From contig CM044318.1 of the NCBI GenBank assembly GCA_024291935.2, forward strand, positions 82,408,001 through 82,472,000: a stretch of 64,000 nt of DNA, written 5' to 3'. This document shows positions 11,241 through 24,000 of the stretch, piece after piece (the first letter of the stretch is position 1; each line of letters begins with the position of its first letter). Source of the DNA: Okapia johnstoni (taxonomy: Eukaryota; Chordata; Mammalia; Artiodactyla; Giraffidae). The position numbers and the translations under genes are program-made. Below the pieces are notes generated by a model, which saw only the letters and a program-made list of their open reading frames with translations, was not told where the DNA came from and did not search any database.

Positions 11241-11443
11241 GCTTCCCATGTGGCTCAGTGGTAAAGAATCCGCCTGCCAATGCAAAGATATTGGTTCGAT
11301 CCTTGGGTCAGGAAGATCCCCTGGAGAAGGAAATGGCAACCAAGCTCCAGTATTCTTGCCTTGGAAATGCCATGGACGGAGGAGCCTGGTGGGCTACAGT
11401 CCACGGAGACACAAGAATTAAACATGACTTAACGGCTGAGCAC
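11241..11443 (+). repeat. Bov-tA SINE
   Basis: The tRNA-like head (gggcttcccatgtggctcag) has a well preserved B box ggttcgatcct at 11293-11303, followed by the BovB-derived body and a degraded tail (aattaaacatgacttaacgg). Confidence 0.9.
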
Positions 11444-12384
11444 ACTGCGGACGGGGAAAACCAGCAGCCGGACCTGTGCAAGTGTGAGCCAAGAGGAGTG
11501 TGAAAGGGGCTGGGAGACACAGCACCGTCGCCAGGTGGCTCTAGGGTCCACTTGAAATGGGTGGTTAGGGCAATGCAGACGATGAGCAGCCTAAAGGTGG
11601 GCGGCTTCCAGAGAGGGGACAGGTTCCAGGGGTGGGGGTGGCGTAAGGGCAGGGGCGACAGCTGCACATTTGCAGGCAGATGGGGGAGAGGCTTCAGGCG
11701 GCAGACATTACAGAGAGAGGCTGCATGGTGGGAATGCCTGCCAAGGTAGGAAGGATGCAAGCAGAGGAAAAGCCTTCCTGAACCTGAGAGCCAGGAGCAG
11801 GGTGGGCACCTGGAAGGCCCCCAAGTTCTCCATCATGCATCAGGTGAGGTCACCTTCCACGAGCTACAGGAGGGGATGAAGGAGGGGCTGGGGGTTTAAC
11901 ACAGAGTTCATGACAGTCTCAGTATGCCACAGGTTCACATCTGACATCACCGATTCACGAGAAACGTGAAGATGCAAGCAGGGCATCCCCACACAGGACG
12001 GATGGCCCGACGGCCGTGATGGGGAACGGGTCTCCTGAGATGGGTCTGCAGCCTCCCGGGCAAGTTCCCTGTTCATAGAAGGTGCAAACGGGGTCGGGAG
12101 AGGGTTGTGTCACTGCCAGTAGATGCCACATCATGTCCAGTGACAAGAGACACGTCTCAAAGATTTAATTGCCACCCCCCACCACAGCAGAGGAGAAGTC
12201 ACACTCTCTAGAGAGAGGTCTAATGGCGTGTCAGATGACAGAACTTATCTGAACAGGAGAAGGACCAGAAGGGTCCCAGTGAGTTCTGTGTCCCATAGGT
12301 GGGTCTATTTTTAGCTCCTGAAAGGGAGCATCATGAGGGGCCCAATGTTCTCGGTTTCACTGGTTCCTACAAGGAAATATCTGC
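11444..12384. other. Unique GC-moderate stretch
   Basis: No gene or repeat recognised. An ORF of 150 codons on the minus strand (11308-11760) overlaps the Bov-tA and has no domain, so it is not called. Many short purine-rich runs occur on the plus strand. Confidence 0.5.
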
Positions 12385-12775
12385 CATCTGGACAAATCTA
12401 GACAGCATACTGAAAAGCAGAGACATCACTTTGCCAATAAAGGTCCATATACTTAAAGCTATGGTTTTTCTTGTAGTCATGTACGGATGTGAAGGTTGGA
12501 CCATAAAGATGGCTGAACATCAAAGAACTGATGCTTTCAAATTGTGGTGCTGGAGAAGACTCTTGAGAGTCCTTTGGACAGCAAGGAGATCAAACCGGTC
12601 AATCTTAAAGGAAACCAACCCAGAATATTCATTGGAAGGATTGATGCTGAACCTGAAGCTCCAATACTTTGGCCACCTGATGCGAAAAGCCAACTCACCG
12701 GAAAAGACCCTGATGCTGGGAAAGATTGAAGGCAGGAGGAGAAGAGGGTGACAGAGGATGAGATGGTTAGATGGA
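12385..12775 (+). repeat. BovB LINE 3' end fragment
   Basis: It encodes part of the BovB ORF2 C-terminal region (KVHILKAMVFLVVMYGCEG, then a degraded RSILKETNPEYSLEGLM stretch) within a 150-codon open frame at 12299-12751. The very 3' end is missing: the match stops after gagatggttagatgg, unlike the usual 5'-only truncation. Confidence 0.9.
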
Positions 12776-13506
12776 CATTAGATGGGGGATAGTGAAGGAC
12801 ACAGGAGCCTCACCAACAACTCAAAGGACAGGAGCACATTTTTCAAGAGGCGAAGAAAGGGCTTTTCTCAATCGGTCAAAAAGATGTCCCATTTTATGAC
12901 CACATATCTGATATCAAAGGGCAAAGGGGGAGGCTTGGGGAGAAGGTCTCTAGAATTTTCCTGAAGGGGTCCCCCCCCTTCACGGTGAGCTCTCGAAACT
13001 TCCTGCTTTAGGGAGATGGGGTGTTATGCAGTCTCACTTGCAAAACCCCTTCCTGGGTTGAGGGCCCTCAGGGACTCAGACTAACCACTCGGAGGCTTGG
13101 TTTGGGGTAATTATCTGGATGGTTCATTAATGAAAGAAAAAGTGATTTCAGGGTCTTGGATGATGTTGGGGAGGTGAGGCAGGCAATCCAGTGACGCTGG
13201 TCAAGTCAAGCTCTCACAACGGCCATTGAGAAAAGGAGAGGAAACCGAGCTGCTGAAATGACCCAGTCAGAGTCACTCCAGCATCAGATGTGCTGTGTCT
13301 GAATTGTGGTAGGTATGAGGTTGACCAGTCAGTCCTTAATGACCACCCAGGGCATGATGAACTGTCCAGTCAACAGCCCTCTCCGGCTTTCAGTAAATAA
13401 GGTAGTACACTGCCAACGTTCCTCTGATACCCACCGGACGTCAGGGAGGGTCCACTTCAGTCCTGCTCACACCCCATTCCCTCCACCTACCACAGAAAAT
13501 CTCTCT
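12776..13506. other. Unique stretch
   Basis: Nothing recognised apart from a C-rich run near 12971. Confidence 0.5.
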
Positions 13507-13555
13507 TCTGGGGAAGGGGGGAGGGATAATTTGGGAGTTTGAGATGAACGTATAT

Positions 13556-13763
13556 GGGCTCCCCAGTGACTCAGTGGTGAAGAACCCACCTTCCAAAGCG
13601 GGAGGTGTGGGTTTGATCCCTGGGTTGGGAAGATCCCCTGGAGTAGGAAATGGCAACCCCTTACAGCATTCTTGCCTGGGAATCCCACGGACAGAGGAGT
13701 CTGGTGGGCTACAGTCCATGAGATCACAAAGAGTCAGCTACAACTTAGAGACTGAACAACCAC
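13556..13763 (+). repeat. Bov-tA SINE inserted in L1
   Basis: Bov-tA head (gggctccccagtgactcagtg) and BovB-like body, ending in an (AAC)-rich tail. The flanks aacgtatat (13547-13555) and aacatatat (13764-13772) are the likely target duplication, differing at one base. Confidence 0.9.
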
Positions 13764-13876
13764 AACATATATAAGATAGTCAACTAGGACCTACTTATTG
13801 TACAGCACAAGGAACGATACTCAAGATTTTGTAATAACATGCTGGGGAAAAGAATTTGAAAACTATATATATATTC

Positions 13877-14736
13877 CATAGTTCAGTTCAGTTCATTCAC
13901 TCGGTTGTGTCTGGCTGTTTGCAATGCCATGGACTGTAACACGCCAGGCCTCCCTGTTCATCACCTCCCAGAGCTTCCTCAAACTCATGTCCATTGAGTC
14001 AGTGATGCCATCCAACCATCTTATCCTCTGTCTTCCCCTTCTTCTCCTGCCTTCAATCTTTCCCAGCATCAGGGGATTTTTCAGTGAGTCAGTTCTTCGC
14101 ATCAGGTAGCCAAAGTATTAGAGTTTCAGCTTCAGCATCAGTTCTTCCAATGAATATTCAGGACTGATCTCCTTTAGGATGGACTGGTTGGGTCTGTTTG
14201 ATCTCCTTGCAGTCCAAGGGACTCTCAAGAGTCTTTTCCAACACCACAGTTCAAAAGCATCAATTCTTCAGTGCTCAGCTTTCTTTATAGTCCAACTCTC
14301 ACATCCATACCTGACTACTGGAAAAACCATAGCCTTGACTAGATGGACCTTTGTTGGCAAAGTAATGTCTCTGCTTTTCAATATGGTGTCTAGGTTGGTC
14401 ATAGCTTTCCTTCCAAAGAGCAAGTGTCTTTTAATTTCATGGCTGAAGTCACTGTCTGCAGTGATTTTGGAGCCCCCCAAAATAAAGTCTCTCACTGTTT
14501 CCACTGTTTCCCCATCTATTTGCCATGAAGTGATGGGACCAGATGCCATAATCTTAGTTTTTTGAATGTTGAGTTTTAAGCCAACTTTTTCACTCTCCTC
14601 TTTCCCTTTCATCAGAGGCTCTTTAGTTCTTCTTCACTTTCTGCCAAAATGGTGGTGCCATCTGTGTATCTGAGGTTATTGATATTTCTCCCGGCAATCT
14701 TGATTCCAGCTTGTGCTTCATCCAGCTCGGCAAATA
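13877..14736 (-). repeat. BovB LINE 3' fragment, about 860 bp, inserted in L1
   Basis: Reverse-orientation BovB covering the last part of the reverse transcriptase and the C-terminal region. On the minus strand the former catalytic box reads Y-T-D-G at 14657-14668 in place of Y-x-D-D, so the active site is lost. Upstream minus-strand text (KVGLKLNIQKTKIMASGP) is close to the copy at 44.5-47 kb. It ends near cagctcggcaaataag, where the L1 resumes. Confidence 0.92.
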
Positions 14737-14858
14737 AGATGTTATGAAAAAACCCAAATGAAGATTTTTTACAACCCAATACATATATAACTGAATCACT
14801 TTGCTGTGCACCTGAAACTAACACAACACTGTAAAGCAACTATACTTCAATTTTAAAA

Positions 14859-15139
14859 AGAAAGAAAGAAAAACCTCTGTTTGAGGTTGTTACCAGAAAA
14901 ATGTGTCTTAAATATCATCTCCCCTTTGCTGATATGCAGCTTCACAAGTGTACTAGGGCCTTTTCATGTAGTCAATCCATTTAAACAAAACCAAATGCTT
15001 ATTTTTAGACTTTGGAGAGGAATTTTTTTTTCATTAAATAAAAAAATGATTATTTTAAATTATAAATAAAATACAAAAAAGAACCATTAAGTTTCCCTAC
15101 ATGTCAGTAATATTTCGTGATAACAGAACCCAAATGCAT
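14859..15139. other. AT-rich unique stretch
   Basis: Nothing recognised; contains T and A runs near 15025-15080. Confidence 0.5.
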
Positions 15140-15346
15140 TCTTGGGACTCGTCTGGTCCCAGTGGCTAAGAATCTGCCTTCTGATGCAGGGGACTTAGGT
15201 TCATTCTTGGTTTGGAACTAAGATCCCACATGCCCCAGTACAACTAACCCCATGTGCTCTGGAGCCCGTGCGCTTCAAGGAAAGATCCTGAGTGCCACAG
15301 CTAAGATCTTGCAGTCATAAATTAAAATAAAATTTAAAAAAATGCA
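15140..15346 (+). repeat. Degraded CHR SINE
   Basis: The head (gtctggtcccagtggctaag) and B-box area are degraded, but the body phrases aactaagatcccacatgccc and gctctggagcccgtgcgc identify CHR. An A-rich tail with (aaata)-like runs ends near 15346. Confidence 0.75.
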
Positions 15347-15892
15347 TTCTTTTACAATAAGTCATATCCCTCTCACTGTAGCTAATTGAGATTGTACATG
15401 ATCACGAAACAAGAACCAGGGTGTGTTCCATTAACAAACACAGGCAGTGACTGATCAAATAAAACTTTTTGGTCCAATGACTGGCTAATAAACACAGAAG
15501 TTTCACTAGCCAATCTTAGCCGTAAATGCAGGCACTTGATGGGGCCATGTATGTTACATGGCTGGGCTCTTCCACACATGTCACAACCTACACAATCCAT
15601 CTACAGCAGGAAGAACAGGGTAGCAGTTAACCTAAGGCAAAGGGATGCTCTGAGCAGAAACACAGCTACTGCAAATGCACAAGGAATGCTGCGGAGACAA
15701 TAAGTGGGTGGGTCTGGGCAGGGCACAGGGCTCTGCAATGTGGGCTGATGGGAGGCAAGACTAGAAAGGTAGGCGTGGCCAGCCTGGGAAAGAATATGAG
15801 AACCCAACTAGAGTGGTCAGAGTTTCTCCCACAGAGGAGAAGGTTTCTAAGCAATGGGATGATGGGAAACAGGGATTTTGAGAAAGAACCAC
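15347..15892. other. Unique stretch
   Basis: Nothing recognised. Confidence 0.5.
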
Positions 15893-16735
15893 ATTATGTT
15901 GTAGGTGGAATTGTGTCCCTCCCCTCCCCCCCAAAATAGATGTATTCACGTCTTAACCCTCAGTACTGGGGCTTGTGATATTATTTGGAACAGGGTCTTT
16001 GCAGTCCTGTTTGCGAGTCCCTCGGAGAGCAAGGAGATCAAACCAGTCAGTCTTAAAGGAAATCAACAGTGAATACTCTTTGGAAGGACTGATGCTAAAG
16101 CTGAATCTGCAATATTTGGCTAGCTGATTCGAACAGCTGACTCATTAGAAAAGACCCTGAGGTTGAGAAAGACTGAAGGCAGAAGGAGAAGAGGGGTGAT
16201 GGAGGATGAGATGACTGGATGGCTTCACTGATTCAATGGACATGAACTTGGCAAACTCTGGGAGACGGTGAAGGACAGGGAAGCCTGGTGTGCCGCAGCC
16301 CACGGCTTCCCAAAGAGTCGGACATGACTTGGTGACTGAACAACTTGGCAGATGTAATAAAGTTAGAATGAGGTCACATGGAGGAGGGTTGCCCAATCCA
16401 GTGACTGGCATCTTTACATGGAGAGGGAGATTTGGGTGCAGCAGACACACAGACGAGAATCATGTGAAGAAAGAAAGACACGGGCAACAAAGCTGTGTGC
16501 CGATGGAGCAGACAGGAGGACCATGTCTGCAGGCCAAGGAACATGAAGGGTTACCAGTAACCCCCAGAAGCAGGCTGGCAAGGATTCTGCCTCGCAGCCT
16601 TCAGAGGAGCACAGCCTCCCGGAAATCAGAAGACCTTGATTGTAGACTGCTGGCCTCCTGAACGTTGAGAGAATAAATTTCTGTTATTTTTAGCAAAGTA
16701 CCAATTTTGTGGTACTTTGTCATGCCAGCCCTGGG
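15893..16735 (+). repeat. MaLR/MLT1-type LTR split by BovB
   Basis: The left part (15893 to about 16002: gttgtaggtggaattgtgtc, cttaaccctcagtactgggg, gaacagggtctttgcag) and right part (about 16347-16735: ggcagatgtaataaagttag, gccaaggaacatgaaggg, gagaataaatttctgttatt, ccagccctgg) form one solo-LTR-like unit of the ancient ERVL-MaLR class. An AATAAA polyadenylation signal lies near 16671. No internal retroviral genes are present. Confidence 0.75.
16003..16346 (+). repeat. BovB LINE 3' end inserted in MaLR LTR
   Basis: 5' truncated BovB 3' end (gagcaaggagatcaaaccag through gactgaacaact). It interrupts the LTR between gtctttgcag and ggcagatgtaat, whose short overlap (ttgcag / ttggcag) may be the remains of a target duplication. 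Confidence 0.9.
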
Positions 16736-19317
16736 AAAGGAATAATTGTGGGGCTGTGCATGGTGGAGCAGAACAGGGAACTGGACATAATAACCCGAGA
16801 TGATGGAGGCAGTGACAGAGGGCAGAGCTGAAAAACCCTGCTCACAGCAAATCAACCAGGAGGCTTAGCAGCTGGTGTGGAGAAAACGAGAGGGAAACAG
16901 AAAAGACCCAGGGGCCCAGGGCTTCCACTGATGTCAAGACAGGAGGGAGGTTGTGTCTGGGAACTGGGCCGGGCCCCGGGTAGATTAGGTGCAGAAGCAG
17001 TGTGTTGGTTTAGCGATTACATAATTAACACATAGGATGTCCAGGAGGAGAAGGGTGGCCCTCTGTACTGTAAGGACAGAACTGGTCCAGTGGAGAAGCG
17101 GGCGAGTTACCGGGCCTCCTGGACTCCTCAGTCTCCTTGCCCTCTCATGAAACATGCTAGTGTAAACCCCAACTTCCAAACGGCTTGGCTGAACACTTCT
17201 TTCACTGCGGCAAGAGATCTACCCCAAGGGGAGAAATTAGGCTCCAAAATGCATTCACATGGGTTTACAGCTTTTAGTACCTGTGGAGAACTTGTGCTTT
17301 GTTTCAAGATCTTTAAAAAAAATAAACAAGGCAGGCCATAATTGTTGGTTAATTTGTTTTCACTTGACTGATTCCAGGTTTTGGACTTTCTGATTATTTC
17401 CACTTTTGCCTCTTGGGGTCCACCCTTCAGCTCACCGAACTGTAATCTGGTATAAATTTAATGACTATCCAATGACATTACCAAGTCTGAAAAATCTCCC
17501 TTTTTCATCCTGAGGTGTCCCACCCCATAATCCGAGGGCCTGAAAACCCGAAGTCATCTATTTCTTCTTCTCTCTTTCTCTCTTTTTTAACCAGAAGGGA
17601 ATAAAGGTCACTCTCCTGTCAGAATAATTGCTGGAGAGGAGAGAAGATATTTTTTTAAAACTTTCTCACAAAATTACAGATTTAAGATGACAATGAAACT
17701 AAAATTGCAGTTGAACTCCAAGGCACAACCTTCAACTAAAAACACAAGCTGCTCACAACATGCAATTTGGCTGCGGCCAAGGGGCAGAAAGCACTTTGCT
17801 TCAGCTGAATTCTCATCAACTCTGAGCGCCCACAGAATTCAAGTGGCTTCGTAAGGCTCCCAAATTACTGGAGGTTGGCATACCTAGGTGTCTCTGAAAT
17901 GCTATTCTGACATTCTTCTCGAGGGTCAAATTGAGACTCAGTCTTCAAACCACTGAAAAGAAAAACATGTCTCCTCTCAAGACATTGTTCTTTGACTTCA
18001 CGTGGTTGCAGATGACGGAATATAGGGCAATTGTGTATAAACCTTTGTACTGGCTCTTTTAAAATGTGCCGCAGAAAATTACAACTTCCAAACATCTTAG
18101 TTGAACTGTTTTTTTTAACTGTGGCATCTTCGAATAGACATTTTCTGTGACAGTTTCGATGTTCAACAGCACATAATTTCAATCAAGGGAGGTGTTCACA
18201 AGGAGAGCAGAAGTATGGAGATATTTACAAGTGGGGTGTTATTCTGGCAAAAAATCATGTAGAACATCCACTTCTAAACTGGAAGTTTCTTACCTTAATA
18301 CCTAACAAACATGAATTTTATTTAATCTGGAGGAATCACAGTAGTGATTATCCATAAGGAATTAGAAAGCATTCTTTCTTTGATATGTATATTAATGTTG
18401 TATGTCATCTTACCAACCTCTATTTGAAGGAATTACAAGTTGAGGGGGGAAAAAATAACTCGGTTCAATTGTAACTAAAATCATACTTAAGGTAAATACC
18501 GCAACAGACGTTTTAACTTTATTTTATAAAAAGCAAGTATAGTGGAATTCCTGTATGGAATGTAGGTGATTCAGCCAAGAAAAATTATGTTTTACAGATT
18601 TCAGACGTTCTTTTTTGAACAAATATAGAAACATAAACATGCGGAAACATGGAAGTCAGTGAGAAAAATGATTTGGGCATCATCTCTATCAAAGCATCAA
18701 ATACCATTTCACTGAAGAGCTATTCAATCTTTAGACAAGAAATCATGTTTCACAAATGTACCCCGAAGACCGTTTACCGATCTGGCAGGATTTGACCAAG
18801 CATCTTTCTAGGTTTCCCCACCTACTCACACAGATTCCGCAGAAATGGCTCAGCAGCCCTGAAAAAAAGGAGTTGCATAACTCTGGGCAACAGAAGGCTG
18901 GGATCTACTGAGCTCTGCCCTGCCCCTCTCTTGGGAGCCTCGCTGTTCCTGACAGACCTTCCTTTCTGTGGTAGATGTGTTCTTAGAAAAGTCAAGTAAA
19001 CTGGATCTCTTGATGAAACAAATCATCTTTTCAATGCCCCAAGGAGTTTACCCAGGAGGTGAAGAAATTCTCCAAAGAGATTTTTTGTTTTTGCAAGAGA
19101 GGTAACCACTGTCAGGCAGCTGGTGATGGATGGCTTGGGTGCCCAGCCTCTCGCTGTCCCAGCCCGTCTGGCGACTTCCGGTCACTGAGGCTGGATATGG
19201 GCAGTCTTCCTGTCCCTGTGACCCAAGCCTGGTCAGTGGGTCTTCTGGGGAGCTTTCCGGAAAGGATTTCATCCCTAATGGAAAGAACAACGCACGGAGG
19301 AAAACATGCCCCCCGAC
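16736..19317. other. 2.6 kb largely repeat-free stretch
   Basis: I recognise no repeat family or exon. A pyrimidine-rich run lies at 17562-17592. Long unique stretches like this may contain conserved non-coding elements, but I cannot judge conservation from one sequence. Confidence 0.5.
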
Positions 19318-19637
19318 CCCTTTTTAAATTATTTCTGGCTGTGCTGGGTCTTCATTGCTGCGTGGGTTTTTCTCTAGTTGTGACAAGCAGGGCTACACTC
19401 TAGTTGCAGTGAGTGGGCTTCTCATGTCAGTGGCTTTTCTTGTTGCAGAGCACCGACTCTAAGGTCCACGGGTCTCATTAGTTGTGATTCCTGGGCTCTA
19501 GAGCACAGGTTCAGTAGCTGCGGCACACAGGTTTAGTTGCTCCGTGGCATGTGGGATCCTCCCAGAGCAGGGATCGAACCTGTGTCTCCTGGCTTGGCAG
19601 GCAGACTCTTCACCACTGATCCACCAGGGAAGCCCCA
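19318..19637 (-). repeat. CHR SINE, full length
   Basis: Minus-strand CHR with a perfect pol III B box in reverse (gggatcgaacc, 19570-19580) and the reversed head ccaccagggaagcccc at 19621-19636. The body retains attagttgtgattcctgggc and related units; a T-rich left end corresponds to the A-rich tail. Confidence 0.9.
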
Positions 19638-20186
19638 AACTGGGTTTTTAAGATACTGTTGGGTGAAGATGAGATGCACAGGTGTGTGCAGTATCACCTG
19701 TGACCACTAGGGGAGCCCCAGAGCACTGGTGGTGTTCAGATGCTGAAACAGCCATCTCTGCATGACTGTTTACCTGATCCTCACTGTCAAGGCCACGTAG
19801 GGTTGGGCATTTTATTATTCACACTGGAAACACATAACTGCTTCATGTTCTGTCTTCACGGGCCAGGACTCTCTGGAAAATTCCTCTCACTCTTCAAGGC
19901 TGAGCCAATGAGCAAATCTGGAGGGAGGCTCATCTGACCCCCTGCCCAGGCCAGCCACTCCTTCCCTGGCGTCCTGTGCCAACATGAAGTTTGCTTCCTG
20001 GCAGGACCAGCTACGTGTGGTTCCAAGGGCAAAGGAAAAGATGGTGCCCTGTGTTTACAAATTATTAACAATTTCTAGACAATTACATCAGAGCATTAAA
20101 CCAGGGTCTGTGTCCCAACCTAAGTGACCCGTCGGTTGGGACACTCAGAAGTTAGTCCTGCTGACAAGTTTATCTTATCTATAAGA
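19638..20186. other. Unique stretch
   Basis: Nothing recognised. Confidence 0.5.
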
Positions 20187-21062
20187 ACAGAGCTCAGTAA
20201 ATCTTTTCTGTATATGGCCAGATAGCCAATATGTGAGGCTTTGCAGGCCACAGAGTCTTTGTCCCAACTGCTCCACTTGCCCTGAGTAGTGTCAAAACAG
20301 TCACAGTCAGTATATAAGCGAACGGACATGGCTGGATTTCAATAAAACAGTAAGGATTCCTTAAAGAACTAAAAACAGAGTTACCACATGATCCTCCAGT
20401 CCTGGGCATATATCAGGATAAACTCTAATTCAAAAAGACTCATGCACCCCGATGTCCACAGCAGCACTATTTGCAAGAGCAAAGATATGGAAGCAATCAA
20501 ATGTCCATCAACAGACAAATGGATAAAGAAGATGCAGTACATATATAATGGAATATTACTCATCCATAAAAAAGAATGAAATAATGCCGACTGCAGCAAC
20601 ATGGATGGACCTAGAGATGATCATATTAAGTGAGGTAAGTCAGAGAAAGACAAATATCATATAATACACTTATATATGGAATCTAAAAACAATGATACAA
20701 ATAAACCCTGTTTTCAAAACAGAAACAGACTCACAGACATAGAAAACAAGCTTATGATTACCAAAGGGGAGAGTGTGGGGGGAGGGAGAAATTAGGAGTT
20801 TCGGATTAACATATAAACACTACTATATATAAAATAGGTAAACAACAAGGACCTGCTGTATAGCACAGGGAACTATACTAATTACCTTATAATGACTGAT
20901 AATGGAAAAGAATCTGAGAATTAATGTGTATGTATATAAATATATGTATACTAAATCACTTTACTGTACACTGGGAACTAAGACAGCACGGTAAATTAAC
21001 AACAACAAAACTTTTAACAAGTGAATTTGGCCGTGGGGTCCTTGCTGGCCAATCACTGATCT
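20187..21062 (-). mobile_element. hAT-type MITE split by an L1
   Basis: The left part (cagtaaatcttttctgtata, ggccagatagccaatatgtg, ggctttgcaggccac, gctggatttcaataaaac) and right part (ttttaacaagtgaatttggc, gtggggtccttgctggcc, aatcactgatct) are the two ends of the MITE type seen at 7555-7743, here inverted. They are separated by about 660 bases of L1. Confidence 0.65.
20349..21008 (+). repeat. L1 3' end, about 660 bp
   Basis: It begins in the end of former ORF2 (ggattccttaaagaactaaa), continues through the 3' region (tccatcaacagacaaatgga, tggaatattactcatccata) and ends in the artiodactyl L1 tail (ctaaatcactttactgtaca) with an AAC-rich end. Flanks caataaaac and caacaaaac resemble a decayed target duplication. 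Confidence 0.85.
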
Positions 21063-24000
21063 AGAGCTGAGCCTCCTCATCTTTAATGTGCATGGGGATC
21101 ACTGAGCATCTTGTGAGAATGGATGCAGCGGTACAGAGTGTCATATTGCCTGGACAAGCCCCCCGGAAGGAGTCCACATTCCATGAAGACAGAAGATGGA
21201 GGGCCTGTTTCACTCACCACCAGCACTGGATAACCAGCACCTAGCATGGTACCTCGCATGGTTAAATATACGTTCAGAAATATAAATGAATCACAGTGAC
21301 TCCACAAACATTTGCTAAACAAATTCACTAGGATGCAAGTTCACAAGAGATCGGAGCTATTTCTTATACCTCTGGTATCTTCCAGACTTCCTAGGAAAGA
21401 GTCTCTGTATTACTTTAAACAAATGCTTGTTGAATATTTTTTAGATGTGTCTGACCCAGATTCTGTGTTAACGCTTCCACCGTCTTTGCTCTAGTCATCC
21501 TTGTTTCCTCCTTGATCAATCTTTCCCGCTTCTGCTGGTAACATAACCCACACTCCTATGTACACTCTGGACTAAGTGGATTAGGTAGGTCTGACCCCAC
21601 TCATTGTTAAAAGAACTGGCATGAAAACCAAGTTGGTCCAGAGTAGCCCAGGTTTCCTGGTTCAGAGACAAGCACAGGAGAAGAGCCAGGCCAAGTGAAT
21701 CCCACTGCAAGCCTTTGCTGTTGGCCTCTAGGGAAGATGGTGTCTTTCATTTGCACTTCCAAAGCTGAGACCTTGACTCTGAGAATACCAAAGGCCTTCA
21801 GGGCTATCATGGCAAAAGAGCCTGTCCAAGAGACAGCCAGAGAAAGAGGAACCTGGTGATACTCTGAGCCCTTGGTTCCTGAAGCAAGTCGTACCCTGCT
21901 TCCCAGCTATGTGGTGCAAAAACTTTTCTTTTTATTTTTAAAGTGGGTTGAGATAATTTTCTGTTACTTACAACCAGAAAACTTCTGACTCTATAGGAAA
22001 AAAACCTCTATGTACTTTGAGCCAACTTTCTTCCTCTTAATCTGTTTAGTTACAAGAACCCAGTTTATATAGGATGGGTAAAGGTTTAACTTAATGTTAG
22101 TAAAAGCTATAAAACCTGTAGTGAATGAGGCAGCCCACATCCTTGACATGATTACCATTTCTCAAAGCTAGTTGCAATCTATACATTCAGGATCAGCACA
22201 TTTGCTCAACATGTCTTTCACACAGAGTCCTTTTGCAAGAGACAGGCATCCATAGATCAAGTGAACACCTGGTATTGGGTAGGTGAGATGCAAACTCACG
22301 AGGTACTTTCCAGCAATGAAGACAAAACCCAGGTTAGGAGAGCCTGTCTCAGATTTTGTAAACTCCTGGTATCTGCCCTCCCATCACTTGACGACTCTCC
22401 GTGCAGTCCTGGAGAAGGCACAACACATTACTGCGGGGATATGCTGATTATTACTGGGAAATGCTGATCAGGGTATTATGGTAATAATCTTTTTTATTGT
22501 GGTTGATGCTTTTAAAAAAAATGAGATAGTCTGGTCACCAGATGATCAGTTTAATGAACAAAAAATTCTCTGGGATTTGGGTAAATTCCAATAATGTACA
22601 CTAATACATAAACTCATCCACACTGAAAAAAAATAATAACACATCATAGTCTAAAAATCTTTTGGGGAATGCTATAATCCAGCCTTCCCAGCAAGGCTTC
22701 ATGATTCTGGAGAAATGCCTGTTTTTTTTTTCCCCAGCAGCATTGGAACACATTACCTTGAATACAGCAAAGCTGGGTCTAAACTGATCTCAAATAACTG
22801 GACCTCAGAAATCTCTGACGGCGTGTTGTTGTTAAATTATCTTTATCAGGGAAAACAGACTATAAGAAAACAAGGTCGCCCTGCAAGTTAAGACCACTGG
22901 TCTCTGGAACTAGTCCATGGACACTGAATTTCTTTCTTACCTCTTTCAAAGCATACTTGCCATAAACACTGGAGATGCTGACCCTAACACATTCCGAGAC
23001 CCTAAATTCCAAACTGCAACATGTCATTAAATTATACTCAGCTGGGACATTCTCCTACCTAGTCTCGGGATAAGGACTAATTCAACTTTGAAAAGATTTT
23101 TCAAACACAAGCATTAAAGGAAGAGTTGACTCCTTAACATTCAGCCAGGGAATTAAGTTAATCACATCACACAGGAATAAAGAGAAACATTCTTGTGCTT
23201 CCAGAACACGTGTATTCATACCAAATATTGACAAAGACACTAATTGTCTCCTGTCAGAAAATACTGTTGTCTATTACAGAATGTTTGTCTGTATCTGCTA
23301 AGACCAAATACCAGATAATGACAGGGTTATCTGGCTAATACCATCATTTAAAGAAGATTTAAAAAGCAAGAATCACGTTCAATTCTAAGTGTGTTACAGA
23401 GGAGGGGTTCTCCTTCTCCTGAAGGCTTTACAAGTCTCTGCAGATAGGAAAGAAGGGAAACAAGATTAAGCACATGAGCTGGGAGCCACTTGAGAAGGCC
23501 CTTTTGTGACCTTGAATTAGACAGCTTGGAGAAAGAGAGGCGTGGGGAGAAAGGACACAGAAAAAGGAGAAGGGGTTAGTAAGCCTCTTTTCCTGCAGAA
23601 GGGAATACTGCTTGATTTCAAGAATATTAGCAGAGTTGACATACTTTAGATTTCCTGAATAAGAAACAATGACACATTATGTCTTCTAATCTGAACCATG
23701 TTACAGCACAGATTATGCCAATTATCATAACTCAGTTTGAGGTCAGATATTTTATTGTGAAACAATATTAACATGATCACTTAAGAGACAATTCTCAAAG
23801 AAGAGATCAACGCATAGCTGTGCACTTGAGGTATAATTTTCTCAGATTTGAGATGCTATTGATATTGAGAATTTTTTCCAGGCTCCTGTCCACCACTAAT
23901 AAACTCAACATAAAATATGATTGCTTCCACACTAATAATACTGACTCACATAGCAACTGGTTACTAAAATATAATTTTTTTATGGCTTGCTAACATTTTT

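Larger units (their letters stand above)
13507..14858 (+). repeat. L1 3' end split by a Bov-tA and a BovB
   Basis: L1 pieces lie at about 13507-13555 (gagggataatttgggagttt), 13764-13876 (actaggacctacttattgta to a TA-rich run) and 14740-14858 (aactgaatcactttgctgtg, then ctgaaactaacacaacactg). They are in order and in one orientation, separated by a plus-strand Bov-tA and a minus-strand BovB. The composite is therefore one older L1 tail interrupted twice. Confidence 0.8.
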
